A stretch of 26,234 nt of DNA from Hungateiclostridiaceae bacterium UBA3934 (GCA_002385815.1 DGEE01000098.1:519-26752), one strand, 5' to 3'. Shown: positions 14,470 to 23,954, numbered from the stretch's first letter. Numbers and translations: made by a program. The notes: a model not told the origin generated them from the letters alone.

Positions 14470-17400
14470 ATGAAAAAGAAATTTTTCATTTGTATACTCT
14501 TTTTGGCCCTGTTGATGTCAAATTTTACCATAGCCCAGGATGATACGCGGTATTATGAGACAAGCTGCAAGTGGGAAACATATTTCGACAATCCCGATTT
14601 GTTTGAAAAGCTTTCAGGACTCCCGTATGGTGTCACGCCTGTTGCAGAAGGAAGGCCCTTCAACTACCGCACATGGTTCGGGAAAGGTATAGTCGTCTAC
14701 GGGACACCTGAAGAGGCCAATTCCGACGAAAGCCACAGGAAGAACTACAAAGAGGATACTCTAAATGATAATGGCATCGGTTTTTATAAAAAGCCGGGGT
14801 ACAAGCGAGGGGAATACAGGTATGACGGGTATACCATCGAGGGAAACCTGTATGCCAATTCCAATTTTCCATATGATGTTCAGCCAAAAACACCACCTGA
14901 GGATGTAGCCTGGATATATCATTACTGGGATAGTGATTATGTAAATTCTGAATTTCAAGGTGAGCCTACGATGAAAGCAAGTATATATACAAGAGCTGCA
15001 ATTTCAAATACGGCAATTATCGGACAAAAAACCCGCGAATGGATAAATAATGGCATGACTGAGTTCAAGATCCGCAACGGAGTAACCGATAAGGGCCCGA
15101 AACATCCTGCTCCGGGCAGGAAGCCTGATGGCACCTGGGATTTCCATGATTTCCTGAATGTCCAGTCGGCACCGTCGGCCAAGTTCAATGGTGAAGGCAG
15201 GATGTTCAGGTTCGATAGGACGGGCGGCCTGTTTTACTGGGGATTCACCATCAGGAAGTACCAGAAAGAGCATACTCCGGTGGAAGTCTCAGTAAATGTG
15301 ATAAACCAGGATGAACTCAGCTTTATGGATTACGGGAAAAACAATCCTGAAGGCTTCGAAAAGCAGGTGATCAATGTCAAAGTCGAGGTGACGGCAAGAC
15401 TGAAGGATGAGGAGCATATGGAAGATCCTCTGGCCAGGGCTGTGTACTATACCAGGGAAGACAGGGAGCAGTGGGAGATCAGTTTGAATGGCGAGGAAGC
15501 TATGAAGGAAGATATCCAGATGTTTGACAATATGGCAAAGACCGTATTCGTGATTCCCATGACAAAAGGTCAGATAAAGGCATTGACAGGGCAAAACATT
15601 ATGTTCAGGGCGACTGCCCGGTGTATATATTTCGATGAAAGATATGATGAAGGAAGCAGTCAATGCAATACAGATTTCTCAATAGAAGAATATATAATCG
15701 AAAATGAGCCGCCTTTCCTGATGGAACCCAAATGCGTCATACCACAGACAGGCTTTGACATAGTGCAGTTTGCAGCATACGACGGCACTGATATGGACGG
15801 GATATCTGAGCGCAGAGTGCTGATAAACGGTGTCGAAGTGGAGGATGAATACTTTTTCAGCGGTAATTACATTTTTGGCGATGGTCAGGACGGGTTGAAG
15901 AAAATAGATGTCTATTACACAGATCAAAATGGAAATACCGCATGTCATTCCACCTGGGCTTACATATACAACACCAGACCCTCAGCGCAGTTCAGGTTCT
16001 CAGGCACATTCAAGCAGAACAGAAAGCTGACCGTTACTGACATATCGAATCTGGCGGGGTGTGAGATCGTAAACAGCACCTATCCGATAAAATCCTGGTC
16101 GTGGAAGGTCAGGGCTGTCAGTGGCGATGCTTCATCCATAAGGAAGAAAGATATCAGCAAGACGCAGAAGGATCTGCTGTTTAAAACTCCAGGCTCGTAT
16201 GAAGTGGAGCTTACCGTGACAAATGCGCTGGGGCGGGTATCTGAACCCTATGTCATGAGATTCGAGATTTTTCCCGACTATGAGCCGGCACTTGAAATAG
16301 ACCTTGACAATTCTGTCATCTCAAGGCAGGAAACGGTCAGTGCCTGGAACTACAATGCATGCAGCACGGATAATGATATTATAAGTAAAAATATCATCGA
16401 ACTCTGGTATGACAGCGATAATGACGGAGAATATGACAAGCTCCTTGAGACCTATGACGGCAGTGACGGCTTCCCCGAATTCCGTCCGGTGGGCCTGGGG
16501 AAATACAAGTTCATAAATATAGTGGAAGAGAGCTTTGGCGAGGATACGATCGAGGAATTCATCACTGAAAGCGATCGTGTGAGCAAGACGCTGGAACGGG
16601 AAATACTGGTGGACAATATACAGCCCATGGCAGGTCTGTATATCCAAATGCCTGTCAGCAGGCCGCAGATCGATACATTTATATTGCTCGATTCAGGGCT
16701 TGAGGACGAAGATGTGAGATATATCAGGGACAACAGATTAGAGTTCAGCAACTGCCTGCGCTCGGCCAATATCTTATCTAACGTGGATGTTTGGGACCTT
16801 CGGACATATAAGTATGAAATGCAGGCAAGCAGGTCTGTCCATACCGGAAGCAGTTTGCCGCCGAAAACCGTGGAGTACAGCAGTAATGGATATTATGGAG
16901 TACTTAACAGGACGAGCTATGTCAACAACAGGTATCAGACTGACGAAGGCAGCTATGTTGAAAAAGAAGATGTTAAAACTGTAACGGGGACTTTATCGGG
17001 TTGGTCCGAGGCGTATTATGTCTATACTTCTGCCGGTTGGATGCTGACCGGCTCCAGGGCGACAGATCAGCCAACGATGATATATGACGAAGACGGCTAT
17101 TACGGTGTACTGAAAAAGGTTTCATTCACGACCGATACGGATAACGGCAAGCCGACCCATACAGGTACCCCAGGCGAGAGTTATACCTGGAGAAGGACAT
17201 ACACTGGTTACTACAGCGGCGAGGTGAAAAAGACAATAGAAGTATGGGTCCCCAAACCTGTCTGGCATGATGATTATACAGGGTTCTACTCGGGAAGTGT
17301 CAGCAAGGAGGTCAGGCAGCCATACACAGACCCGTTCCGGCCAACTTCGAAAAAGTACATAATATATGTGACCAATGACAAATTGCGTGACATGAATGAT

Positions 17401-19290
17401 CTTAGTATTGTGTTGAACAAAAGTGGTGCTGAGCTTATAATGATTGGACACAATGATATCCGGCGGCAGGTGGGGCATGATCACTTCATAGAGAATGACC
17501 GGTCCATAGACGAGCTGATATCAGAGGCTCTGGAAATAATAGCCGATGTATCAGTTGCCGAACGGTACACCCTTCTTGCCGGGATAGACGACCTGCATCT
17601 CAGTGTCGCAGATTTTGATGAAGAGAACGACCCCATCACCGAGAAAAAGTTCCTCTATGTCCACGACCCAGACTACTTCGATAATGGAAGCGGACTGGAG
17701 CAGCTTTGTACAGAGCGATATTCAGATCATGACGGATGGGTGGATACCCTTATCACAAAACTGAACAAGCCAGGCAAGTATACTATCTACAGGAGGATAA
17801 AAGACGACCCGTCTGATGATCCGGCTTTTGACAGCTTCGATCGATACTCCGGGACTCCCTTTGTCGAGGTTTATGCCCACAGGAAGCCTGTGGCCAGGGC
17901 TTCGCTGGATTGGGATTATGATTTGGAAGAAAAAATATATCGGACGACCTGGACAGACGAGTCTTATGATCCTGACCACCAGTACAGCAGAGCGGACAAG
18001 GGGATAGTCGAAAGAAAAATCATGTACAGGGAAACAGGAGGGCAGTGGAATTACACCATCCCGGACAAACTCAGACCAGGAACATATGAACTGCATTATT
18101 TTGTGAGGGACCCTGAAAATACCTGGTCGGATCCTTTCGTTATGGAATTCAGGCTGGAAGAGGCACCGCCGATACAGTTCGATGCGTCGCTTCGGGCCTT
18201 CGACAGCAGATTCAGTCTTGCAGGCATCCCTTCGTCGGAAAAACTGGAGGCTTATGATATCCGGACACGTTACCCGGGAAATATTAAACTGGAAATGGCA
18301 CTATATGACGGCGCTGTGAGAAAATCGCCGAATAAGACTGTGATTTTCGGAAATGAGACGGGGACAAGGGTAAACAACGATATATATTGGAACAATGTGA
18401 TATACCCTGTACCTGCAGATTTGCCCGACGGAAATTATGATTTCAGGATCGCTGCTGTAGCTGATGACGGCAGAAGTGCCCTGAAGAGCTTCCCGGTCAC
18501 TGTTTCAACACCGCTGGACCTTATACCTCATATGCCTGCAGAGTTGTCAGGAGGCATAACTGCGCAGGTATCTGGTGAAACGTCCAAATATGCCAGTGCC
18601 GTCAATGTTACATTGTTCCATGGCACTGTACATGCCAGGACATTCAGCCTGACAGGTCCGGCAGATGCCGCAGGTGCGGCAAAAAGCTGGGAGATCGTCG
18701 TTTCTGTACCCGCGGGCATACCAGATGGGGAATATCTGGCAAGGTTTACGGCGATTGCACCGAACGGTAAGTCCCAGAGCAAAGATTTACAGTTCAGACT
18801 GTCAAACATAGCCATAACCGATGTGAAGCTCACCGGCTACTGGAACCACTGGAGAGGGCAGACGGATATCTTTGGCAGCAGGATGACTGTGGAGCCGCAT
18901 AGATTTTTATCACTGGAGTGTGTCAGGGTAGATATCACAACCAAGGGCGATCCGGAGAAGGTCGTCATACGGTTCAGCCCAGAACTTGAGGCAATGTATT
19001 ACACTGATCCCAATGGCCATACATATGACTACAGCAAGGACTTTTTCGGCTATCAGGTCAGGTTCCCTGAGGACTCCACATTAATGGTTTCCGACAACCG
19101 GGCACAGTGGGAGTATTATCTGCCGCTGGCTCCTTCCAGTAAGAATTGGGAAAACAGAAGACTGAGGCCGCAATACCGCATGACAGTCACGGCTTATAAG
19201 GGGGAGAGCACAGCTGAATATGTGATCGGGGATATAGACATTACCGGCAACATTTATGATCTGACCTATATCCAGCCTGCACAGAGATAA
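14470..19290 (+). CDS. Giant secreted multidomain protein (PKD/Ig-like, VWA-like) of the Tad locus
   Basis: 1606 residues. ATG 14470 follows AGAGGT by about 11 nt; signal peptide KKKFFICILFLALLMSN cut near IAQ. Visible parts: an unknown N-terminal region rich in Tyr/Trp/Gly (about 25-420); a PKD-like domain (about 501-598, starting NTRPSAQF); a possible VWA/Rossmann-type fold whose first strand is FILLDSG (737-743) and whose later strand is YIIYVTND (963-970); between these, four Tyr/Gly repeats starting near 803, 872, 911 and 936 (YxxxGYYGVL, YTGYYSGEV); further Ig/PKD-like modules (about 1035-1230 and 1240-1450); and an unknown C-terminal domain. No LPXTG, SLH or C-terminal TM is present, so attachment must be through partners, perhaps the SLH protein or the pilus. 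Likely an adhesin or pilus-tip/scaffold protein. It lies 43 nt after the SLH gene. Confidence 0.8.
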   Translation: MKKKFFICILFLALLMSNFTIAQDDTRYYETSCKWETYFDNPDLFEKLSGLPYGVTPVAEGRPFNYRTWFGKGIVVYGTPEEANSDESHRKNYKEDTLNDNGIGFYKKPGYKRGEYRYDGYTIEGNLYANSNFPYDVQPKTPPEDVAWIYHYWDSDYVNSEFQGEPTMKASIYTRAAISNTAIIGQKTREWINNGMTEFKIRNGVTDKGPKHPAPGRKPDGTWDFHDFLNVQSAPSAKFNGEGRMFRFDRTGGLFYWGFTIRKYQKEHTPVEVSVNVINQDELSFMDYGKNNPEGFEKQVINVKVEVTARLKDEEHMEDPLARAVYYTREDREQWEISLNGEEAMKEDIQMFDNMAKTVFVIPMTKGQIKALTGQNIMFRATARCIYFDERYDEGSSQCNTDFSIEEYIIENEPPFLMEPKCVIPQTGFDIVQFAAYDGTDMDGISERRVLINGVEVEDEYFFSGNYIFGDGQDGLKKIDVYYTDQNGNTACHSTWAYIYNTRPSAQFRFSGTFKQNRKLTVTDISNLAGCEIVNSTYPIKSWSWKVRAVSGDASSIRKKDISKTQKDLLFKTPGSYEVELTVTNALGRVSEPYVMRFEIFPDYEPALEIDLDNSVISRQETVSAWNYNACSTDNDIISKNIIELWYDSDNDGEYDKLLETYDGSDGFPEFRPVGLGKYKFINIVEESFGEDTIEEFITESDRVSKTLEREILVDNIQPMAGLYIQMPVSRPQIDTFILLDSGLEDEDVRYIRDNRLEFSNCLRSANILSNVDVWDLRTYKYEMQASRSVHTGSSLPPKTVEYSSNGYYGVLNRTSYVNNRYQTDEGSYVEKEDVKTVTGTLSGWSEAYYVYTSAGWMLTGSRATDQPTMIYDEDGYYGVLKKVSFTTDTDNGKPTHTGTPGESYTWRRTYTGYYSGEVKKTIEVWVPKPVWHDDYTGFYSGSVSKEVRQPYTDPFRPTSKKYIIYVTNDKLRDMNDLSIVLNKSGAELIMIGHNDIRRQVGHDHFIENDRSIDELISEALEIIADVSVAERYTLLAGIDDLHLSVADFDEENDPITEKKFLYVHDPDYFDNGSGLEQLCTERYSDHDGWVDTLITKLNKPGKYTIYRRIKDDPSDDPAFDSFDRYSGTPFVEVYAHRKPVARASLDWDYDLEEKIYRTTWTDESYDPDHQYSRADKGIVERKIMYRETGGQWNYTIPDKLRPGTYELHYFVRDPENTWSDPFVMEFRLEEAPPIQFDASLRAFDSRFSLAGIPSSEKLEAYDIRTRYPGNIKLEMALYDGAVRKSPNKTVIFGNETGTRVNNDIYWNNVIYPVPADLPDGNYDFRIAAVADDGRSALKSFPVTVSTPLDLIPHMPAELSGGITAQVSGETSKYASAVNVTLFHGTVHARTFSLTGPADAAGAAKSWEIVVSVPAGIPDGEYLARFTAIAPNGKSQSKDLQFRLSNIAITDVKLTGYWNHWRGQTDIFGSRMTVEPHRFLSLECVRVDITTKGDPEKVVIRFSPELEAMYYTDPNGHTYDYSKDFFGYQVRFPEDSTLMVSDNRAQWEYYLPLAPSSKNWENRRLRPQYRMTVTAYKGESTAEYVIGDIDITGNIYDLTYIQPAQR

Positions 19291-19436
19291 CGGGCTCTGC
19301 TGAAAGCGAGATAGCTGGAAAAACCTCAGTCCACCGGTGCCATTGACCCTGCATATACTTTTCGCACAGACATATTGCATATTTTACCAGTATAGTTTAG
19401 TGTATAATATATATACAGAGAAAGGCGGGGTCAATA

Positions 19437-20195
19437 ATGTGGACGAGGGCAGAGCTGAAGCACAGGGCGAAGAATGTCCTGAGGGGCAATTACTGGAAGG
19501 CGTTTCTTGTCAGTCTTGTCATCGTGTTTGCATCTGAAGGATACGGGGGCAGCTCGGGGCGGAGCGGCAGTGAGGAGATATCCTCGTTTGTGAAAGATGT
19601 TTCAGGTGATTTCAGAATAGTTACCATACTGATGATATTGCTTGGTATCGTGGTTACTGTATTCGTCCTGTCGCTGGTCGTGCAGTTTCTGGTGCTGAAT
19701 CCGCTGGAAGTGGGCGGAAGAAGATATTTCATCCAGTCGGCACAGTATTTCGACAACAGGAGATGCTTCAGGTTCGCTTTCGAAGGGCGGCATTATCTCA
19801 GCATCGTCGGAGGTATGGCCCTCAGGGGCATTTACCTGTTCTTATGGTTCCTGTTGTTTATAATTCCGGGAATAGTCAAGTCATATGCGTACAGGATGGT
19901 TCCGTATATACTTGCGGATAATCCCAATATAGGAGCAAGAAGAGCCATCGAACTGAGCAACAGGATGACATATGGTCATAAATTTGATATGTTTATACTT
20001 GATCTGTCATTCCTGGGCTGGTATCTTCTTGGTGCACTTTGCCTGGGTATAGGCGTTTTCTTTGTAAAGCCATATGAATATGCGACAGAGGCCGAGCTTT
20101 ATCTCACACTCAGGGAGAATGCCATCGAAAGAGGTTATTGCAGCCTTGAGGAACTGAACCTTTATAATCCGTTCCAGGGCGAGTATAATATATAG
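19437..20195 (+). CDS. DUF975-family integral membrane protein
   Basis: 252 residues, ATG 19437 with AAAGGCGGGG upstream. The N-terminus MWTRAELKHRAKNVLRGNYW is the typical opening of DUF975 proteins (basic amphipathic helix, then TM). About five or six TMs follow, with the characteristic FIIPGIVKSYAYRMVPYILADNP stretch near the middle (given here only as the FIIPGI and PYILAD landmarks) and a C-terminal segment where YATEAELYLTLR occurs. Function of the family is unknown. A TATAAT at 19403-19408 is a likely -10 box but no good -35 is seen, so it probably starts its own transcript with the next gene. Confidence 0.85.
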   Translation: MWTRAELKHRAKNVLRGNYWKAFLVSLVIVFASEGYGGSSGRSGSEEISSFVKDVSGDFRIVTILMILLGIVVTVFVLSLVVQFLVLNPLEVGGRRYFIQSAQYFDNRRCFRFAFEGRHYLSIVGGMALRGIYLFLWFLLFIIPGIVKSYAYRMVPYILADNPNIGARRAIELSNRMTYGHKFDMFILDLSFLGWYLLGALCLGIGVFFVKPYEYATEAELYLTLRENAIERGYCSLEELNLYNPFQGEYNI

Positions 20196-20242
20196 TATAA
20201 TTTGTCATATAGTTGCCGATGCTAACAGGGAGGATGGTACAG

Positions 20243-21070
20243 GTGTGGCTGGATAAACTGGAAAAAAAGATAGGAAGGTACTGCATCAAAAATCTGATGC
20301 TCTACATCACCACCCTGAATGGTGTGGTATTTGTCCTGTCGTATTTGGCTCCTGAGCTTGATCTGGTGAGCAGGATGATACTTGTGCCGTCCCTTGTGAT
20401 GCAGGGAGAAGTGTGGAGACTGATCACGTTCCTGTTCGTCCCGATGCCTTTCAGTCCCTTATGGATATTGCTCACACTGTATTTTTACTATATGATCGGT
20501 ACATCGCTGGAACATGAGTGGGGCTCATTCAGGTTCAATTTATACTATCTGATCGGAATACTTGGCACTATAGCCGGTGCTTTCCTTGATGGATCGGGGA
20601 CCTCCGGGTTCCTCAACCTTTCGCTTATATTCGCTTTCGCATACCTGTATCCGAATTATCAGATAATGCTGTTTTTCTTCATACCGGTGAAGATAAAGTA
20701 CCTGGCAATACTGTATGCCGGTTCCCTCGTGCTGATGTTCTCCTTCTCGCCGCTGGCCGGTCTGGTTACTATCCTGGGCTCTGCGGTCAACTTCATACTG
20801 TTTTTCTGGAAAGATATCTATTACAGACTGAGATTCAACCGGAGGGCTTATATAAGCCAGCAGGAATTCAAGGCAAAGATACCTAAGATACATGTAATGC
20901 ATCGGTGTACGATTTGCGGCAAGACCGATGTGGAGGACAGGCATATGGATTTCCGTTACTGCGTGGAATGCGATGGTGACTATGAGTACTGCATGGATCA
21001 TCTGTACGACCATGAGCATGTGAAGGCAGATGCTTCTGCAGGAGACGGCGATACCGTGGATGAGAACTGA
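20243..21070 (+). CDS. Rhomboid-like membrane protein with C-terminal zinc-ribbon-like tail
   Basis: 275 residues. GTG 20243 is chosen because GGGAGG lies 9 nt upstream; a TTG at 20213 would add ten residues without a site. Six TMs with rhomboid landmarks: EVWRLITFLF, then IGTSLEHEWGSFRFNLYY, and GTSGFLN, where Ser121 fits the GxSG nucleophile. The catalytic His expected in the last TM (usually AHLGG) is missing; that helix reads GLVTILGSAVNFILF. The protein may therefore be an inactive rhomboid. A soluble tail has C222-x2-C225 and C240-x2-C243 plus nearby Cys/His, a probable zinc site. It follows the DUF975 gene by 47 nt, probably in one transcript. Confidence 0.75.
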   Translation: MWLDKLEKKIGRYCIKNLMLYITTLNGVVFVLSYLAPELDLVSRMILVPSLVMQGEVWRLITFLFVPMPFSPLWILLTLYFYYMIGTSLEHEWGSFRFNLYYLIGILGTIAGAFLDGSGTSGFLNLSLIFAFAYLYPNYQIMLFFFIPVKIKYLAILYAGSLVLMFSFSPLAGLVTILGSAVNFILFFWKDIYYRLRFNRRAYISQQEFKAKIPKIHVMHRCTICGKTDVEDRHMDFRYCVECDGDYEYCMDHLYDHEHVKADASAGDGDTVDEN

Positions 21071-21191
21071 CCCGCGAGACCGGCTCATTTGTCCGCTGTG
21101 TTTTCAGGAAGTAGCGGCTGTATAGCTGAAGATATGAAATGCCGCAGTATATCATCACTGCAGCAGGATACCACAAGTCCATCGATATAAA

Positions 21192-21217
21192 AAACCGGCT
21201 TAAAACTCAGCCGGTTT
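21192..21217 (-). terminator. Intrinsic terminator overlapping the wecB stop codon
   Basis: On the minus strand, AAACCGGCT pairs perfectly with AGCCGGTTT (9 bp) around an 8-nt loop, followed by TTTATA. The 5' arm is the coding sequence for the last Lys-Pro-Ala of WecB, and its stop codon TAA lies at the loop end. It ends the long minus-strand cluster and may also stop plus-strand transcripts from the rhomboid-like gene (TTTATC on that side). Confidence 0.8.
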
Positions 21218-22345
21218 ATCATTTCTCATGCCGAATTCATAAAGGATTGCGTGTACTATCCGTTCGGAGGCTCTGCCATCACCGTATGGATTGACAGCCC
21301 TTGCCATTTTATCGTATTCTGTCTGATCGTCCAGAAGCTGCGAGGCAAGTGCCGTTATATTTTCGCGTTCGATGCCTGCCAGCCTGACCGTACCCGCTTC
21401 CACTGCCTCGGGGCGCTCGGTTTCCTTCCTCAGCACCAGCACCGGCTTGCCCAGGGCAGGCGCTTCCTCCTGCAGGCCGCCTGAGTCGGTCATTATGATA
21501 TAGGATCTGGCCATAAGGTTGTGCATGTCCTGTACATCCAGTGGATCGATGAGGTGTACTTCAGGGTTTGAGCCAAGGAGCCTGAATGCTGTTTCCCTTA
21601 CTGCCGGATTCAGGTGTACGGCATATATGACGCATACATCATCATATCTGTCGGTGATGTCATTAATGGCATGGCATATCTGCTCCAGCGGGTGTCCGAG
21701 ATTTTCACGCCTGTGGGCTGTGACAGTGATCACCCGTTTGCCTTCCAGAGGGATCCCGCGCAGCTCACTGCTGCTGAACACATAGTCGTCCATGACAGTG
21801 GTCTGCATAGCATCGATGACCGTGTTACCTGTGGTATATATTTTATCCGGGCATATACCTTCATTGAGCAGATTGGCCCTGTTTGACGAAGTGGGAGCGA
21901 AATGGAGATCCGCCAATGCCCCTGTCAGTTTTCTGTTCATTTCCTCAGGGAAGGGGGAGTATTTGTCGAAAGTCCTCAGCCCCGCTTCCACATGGCCGAT
22001 GGGTATTTTTTTATAAAATGCTGCCAGCGATGAGATGAAGCACGTTGAAGTGTCGCCGTGAACAAGCACCATATCCGGCTTTTCTTTTTCCAGCACGTCT
22101 GAAAGCCGGTCCAGTGTCCTTGCCGCCACCTGTTCCAGTGTCTGCTTTTGAAGCATGATGTCCAGGTCGATGTCCGGCTTTATCCGGAATATATCCAGGA
22201 CCTGATCGAGCATTTGCCTGTGCTGTGCTGTCACGCAAACTACAGGCTTTATCTCAGGGTGCCTTTCCAGTTCCCTGACCAGCGGTGCCATTTTTACAGC
22301 ATCCGGCCTGGTACCGAATATGGGCATTATTTTAAGCTTTTTCAT
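21200..22345 (-). CDS. wecB: UDP-N-acetylglucosamine 2-epimerase (non-hydrolysing)
   Basis: 381 residues, the normal length. It interconverts UDP-GlcNAc and UDP-ManNAc for wall teichoic acid or other linkage units and capsule. Family motifs: GTRPDAVKMAP (11-21), HGDTST (96-101, Asp98), GHVEAGLRT (117-125, Glu120), PFPEEMNR (131-138, Glu134), TAHRREN near 210 and DSGGLQEEAP, with catalytic residues in place. GTRPE is the usual motif; Asp at this spot is conservative. The ATG overlaps the stop of the upstream sugar transferase gene by 4 nt (ATGA), fitting a joint role in making a lipid-linked GlcNAc-ManNAc unit. Also called mnaA in Bacillus. Confidence 0.95.
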   Translation of the reverse strand: MKKLKIMPIFGTRPDAVKMAPLVRELERHPEIKPVVCVTAQHRQMLDQVLDIFRIKPDIDLDIMLQKQTLEQVAARTLDRLSDVLEKEKPDMVLVHGDTSTCFISSLAAFYKKIPIGHVEAGLRTFDKYSPFPEEMNRKLTGALADLHFAPTSSNRANLLNEGICPDKIYTTGNTVIDAMQTTVMDDYVFSSSELRGIPLEGKRVITVTAHRRENLGHPLEQICHAINDITDRYDDVCVIYAVHLNPAVRETAFRLLGSNPEVHLIDPLDVQDMHNLMARSYIIMTDSGGLQEEAPALGKPVLVLRKETERPEAVEAGTVRLAGIERENITALASQLLDDQTEYDKMARAVNPYGDGRASERIVHAILYEFGMRNDKPAEF

Positions 22346-23502
22346 TTAGTTACTCCATCCGATGATTTATTGACATCCTCTTCCGGCATTGCCGGCTTCG
22401 AGCGGGTGTCCCCGGTCAGCTTCCTGTCATCCACCAGCCCCCGGTCATTTATATATTTCGCACCGCCTACGATGAATACTGCTGCCGCTATCAGCATTAC
22501 TACAGCACTGAAAGCGCCCCTGTCTGCAAGCACGATGGCGCAAAGGCCCAAAGACGCACTGGCGGTGTACAATATCAGGACAGACTGCCTCTGGCTCAGG
22601 CCCATATCGATGAGCCTGTGGTGCAGATGTCCTCTGTCGCCCTGCATGATGGATCTGCGTGTGAATATCCTTCTGATTATCGCAAACAGTGTATCGAACA
22701 GCGGCAGGCCCAATACCAGCAGCGGTATTACAATTGATATGGCAGCGTATGATTTCATGACACCCTGGATAGAGATAACCCCCAGCGTGAAACCGAGGAA
22801 AGCCGCTCCCGTCTCACCCAGGAATATTTTCGCCGGGTTGAAGTTGAACGGCAGAAAACCCAGTGTAGAGCCTGACAATGCTGCTGTTATCAATGCGATA
22901 TATACTGCTTTGGCCGGATCCAGATCTGCTCTCAGCAAAGTAACGAAGAAGAGAGAGAGCGATGATATGGATGAAATGCCTGCAGCGAGTCCGTCCAGTC
23001 CGTCGATCAGATTGATGGCATTGGTTATCCCGACTATCCATAGTATGGTCAGAGGTATCGATATATATGGACTGAGTTCTATATACGGGTCAGAACCGAA
23101 GGGATTGGTCAGATGCGATATCTTTGTCCCTGAAATCGCTACGACACATACGGCAGCCCCTATCTGGAACAGCAGCTTGACCCAGGCCTTCAGTGTCCTT
23201 GTATCGTCGAGGATGCCCATGACGATGATGATCACCATGCCTGAAACCAGTCCAAGCAGTTCTCTGCCTGGAGTTATGATATTGGATGCGGTTGCCAGAT
23301 CGAATACCAGGGATATGGTAAAGCCACAGATGATGGCCAGCCCGCCCATTAAGGCGATGGGCTTTTTATGCATCCTCCGGTCATCCTTCGGGATGTCTAC
23401 TCCTCCGACCTTGAATGCAATTCTTCTTACTATAGGTGTTGCTGAAAACGCTATTATGAATGCGAGTGAAAATGTAATTACATATTCGGTAATGTATGAC
23501 AA
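22342..23502 (-). CDS. wecA: Undecaprenyl-phosphate GlcNAc-1-phosphate transferase (TagO/WecA type)
   Basis: 386 residues with about ten TMs, member of the MraY/WecA/TagO family. It moves GlcNAc-1-phosphate from UDP-GlcNAc to undecaprenyl phosphate, starting teichoic-acid or related polymer synthesis. Motifs: KKPIALMGGLAI, MGILDDTRTLKAW (acidic metal motif), NLIDGLDGLAAG (about 163-174), IFLGETGAAFLG (Glu in place of the more usual Asp, a change I have seen in clostridial members) and the basic DRGHLHHR loop (about 286-293). The start is TTG at 23500-23502 with AGGTG upstream. The last 40 residues form a charged cytoplasmic tail. It lies 14 nt after comEB and overlaps wecB. Confidence 0.92.
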   Translation of the reverse strand: MSYITEYVITFSLAFIIAFSATPIVRRIAFKVGGVDIPKDDRRMHKKPIALMGGLAIICGFTISLVFDLATASNIITPGRELLGLVSGMVIIIVMGILDDTRTLKAWVKLLFQIGAAVCVVAISGTKISHLTNPFGSDPYIELSPYISIPLTILWIVGITNAINLIDGLDGLAAGISSISSLSLFFVTLLRADLDPAKAVYIALITAALSGSTLGFLPFNFNPAKIFLGETGAAFLGFTLGVISIQGVMKSYAAISIVIPLLVLGLPLFDTLFAIIRRIFTRRSIMQGDRGHLHHRLIDMGLSQRQSVLILYTASASLGLCAIVLADRGAFSAVVMLIAAAVFIVGGAKYINDRGLVDDRKLTGDTRSKPAMPEEDVNKSSDGVTK

Positions 23503-23516
23503 TCGGATACACCTGC

Positions 23517-23954
23517 CTATGCTTTGACTACTCTTACTCCGGCTTCCTGTAACAGTTCCATTGCCAGATCATCAGGGTAGTCGCCTTTGAAAACTATTTT
23601 TTTGATACCTGCGTTGATTGCCATTTTTGCACACAGCACGCAAGGCTGATGGGTAACATAAAGGGTACCCCCTTTTACGCTGGTGCCTGAATAAGCAGCC
23701 TGTACCAGTGCGTTCTGCTCCGCATGGATGGCTCTGCACAATTCATGGCGCTGTCCCGATGGTATCCCCATTTTATCGCGGAGGCAGCCGACCTCGGAGC
23801 AGTGCTTACAGCCGGAAGGTGCTCCATTGTAGCCTGTGGCAAGTATGCGCTTGTCCTTTACGATCAGCGCTCCCACCTGGCGCCTGAGACATGTCGACCT
23901 CGTTTTTATCAGTTCGACGATCTCCATGAAATATTCATCCCATGATGGTCTCAT
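23517..23954 (-). CDS. comEB: dCMP deaminase family protein (ComEB)
   Basis: 145 residues, ATG 23954 with GGGGAGGC upstream. It deaminates dCMP to dUMP, feeding dTMP synthesis. Zinc and catalytic residues are seen in IHAEQNAL (His77, Glu79) and QPCVLCAK (Cys105, Cys108). The insert CKHCSEVGCLRDK (about 49-61) with extra Cys is typical of the ComEB/dCMP deaminase branch. The name comes from its place near competence genes in Bacillus; here it stands between upp and the TagO/WecA gene, as in many Clostridia. The 131-nt gap upstream holds repeats. Confidence 0.93.
   Translation of the reverse strand: MRPSWDEYFMEIVELIKTRSTCLRRQVGALIVKDKRILATGYNGAPSGCKHCSEVGCLRDKMGIPSGQRHELCRAIHAEQNALVQAAYSGTSVKGGTLYVTHQPCVLCAKMAINAGIKKIVFKGDYPDDLAMELLQEAGVRVVKA

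Noticed and set aside
20540..21088. A 182-residue minus-strand frame
   Set aside because: Antisense to the rhomboid-like gene; His/Gln/Tyr-rich shadow without motifs.
22148..23527. A 459-residue open frame on the plus strand
   Set aside because: It runs antisense through wecB and wecA, both with full family motifs; its product is Ser/Pro/Met-rich low-quality sequence and it lacks a ribosome site.
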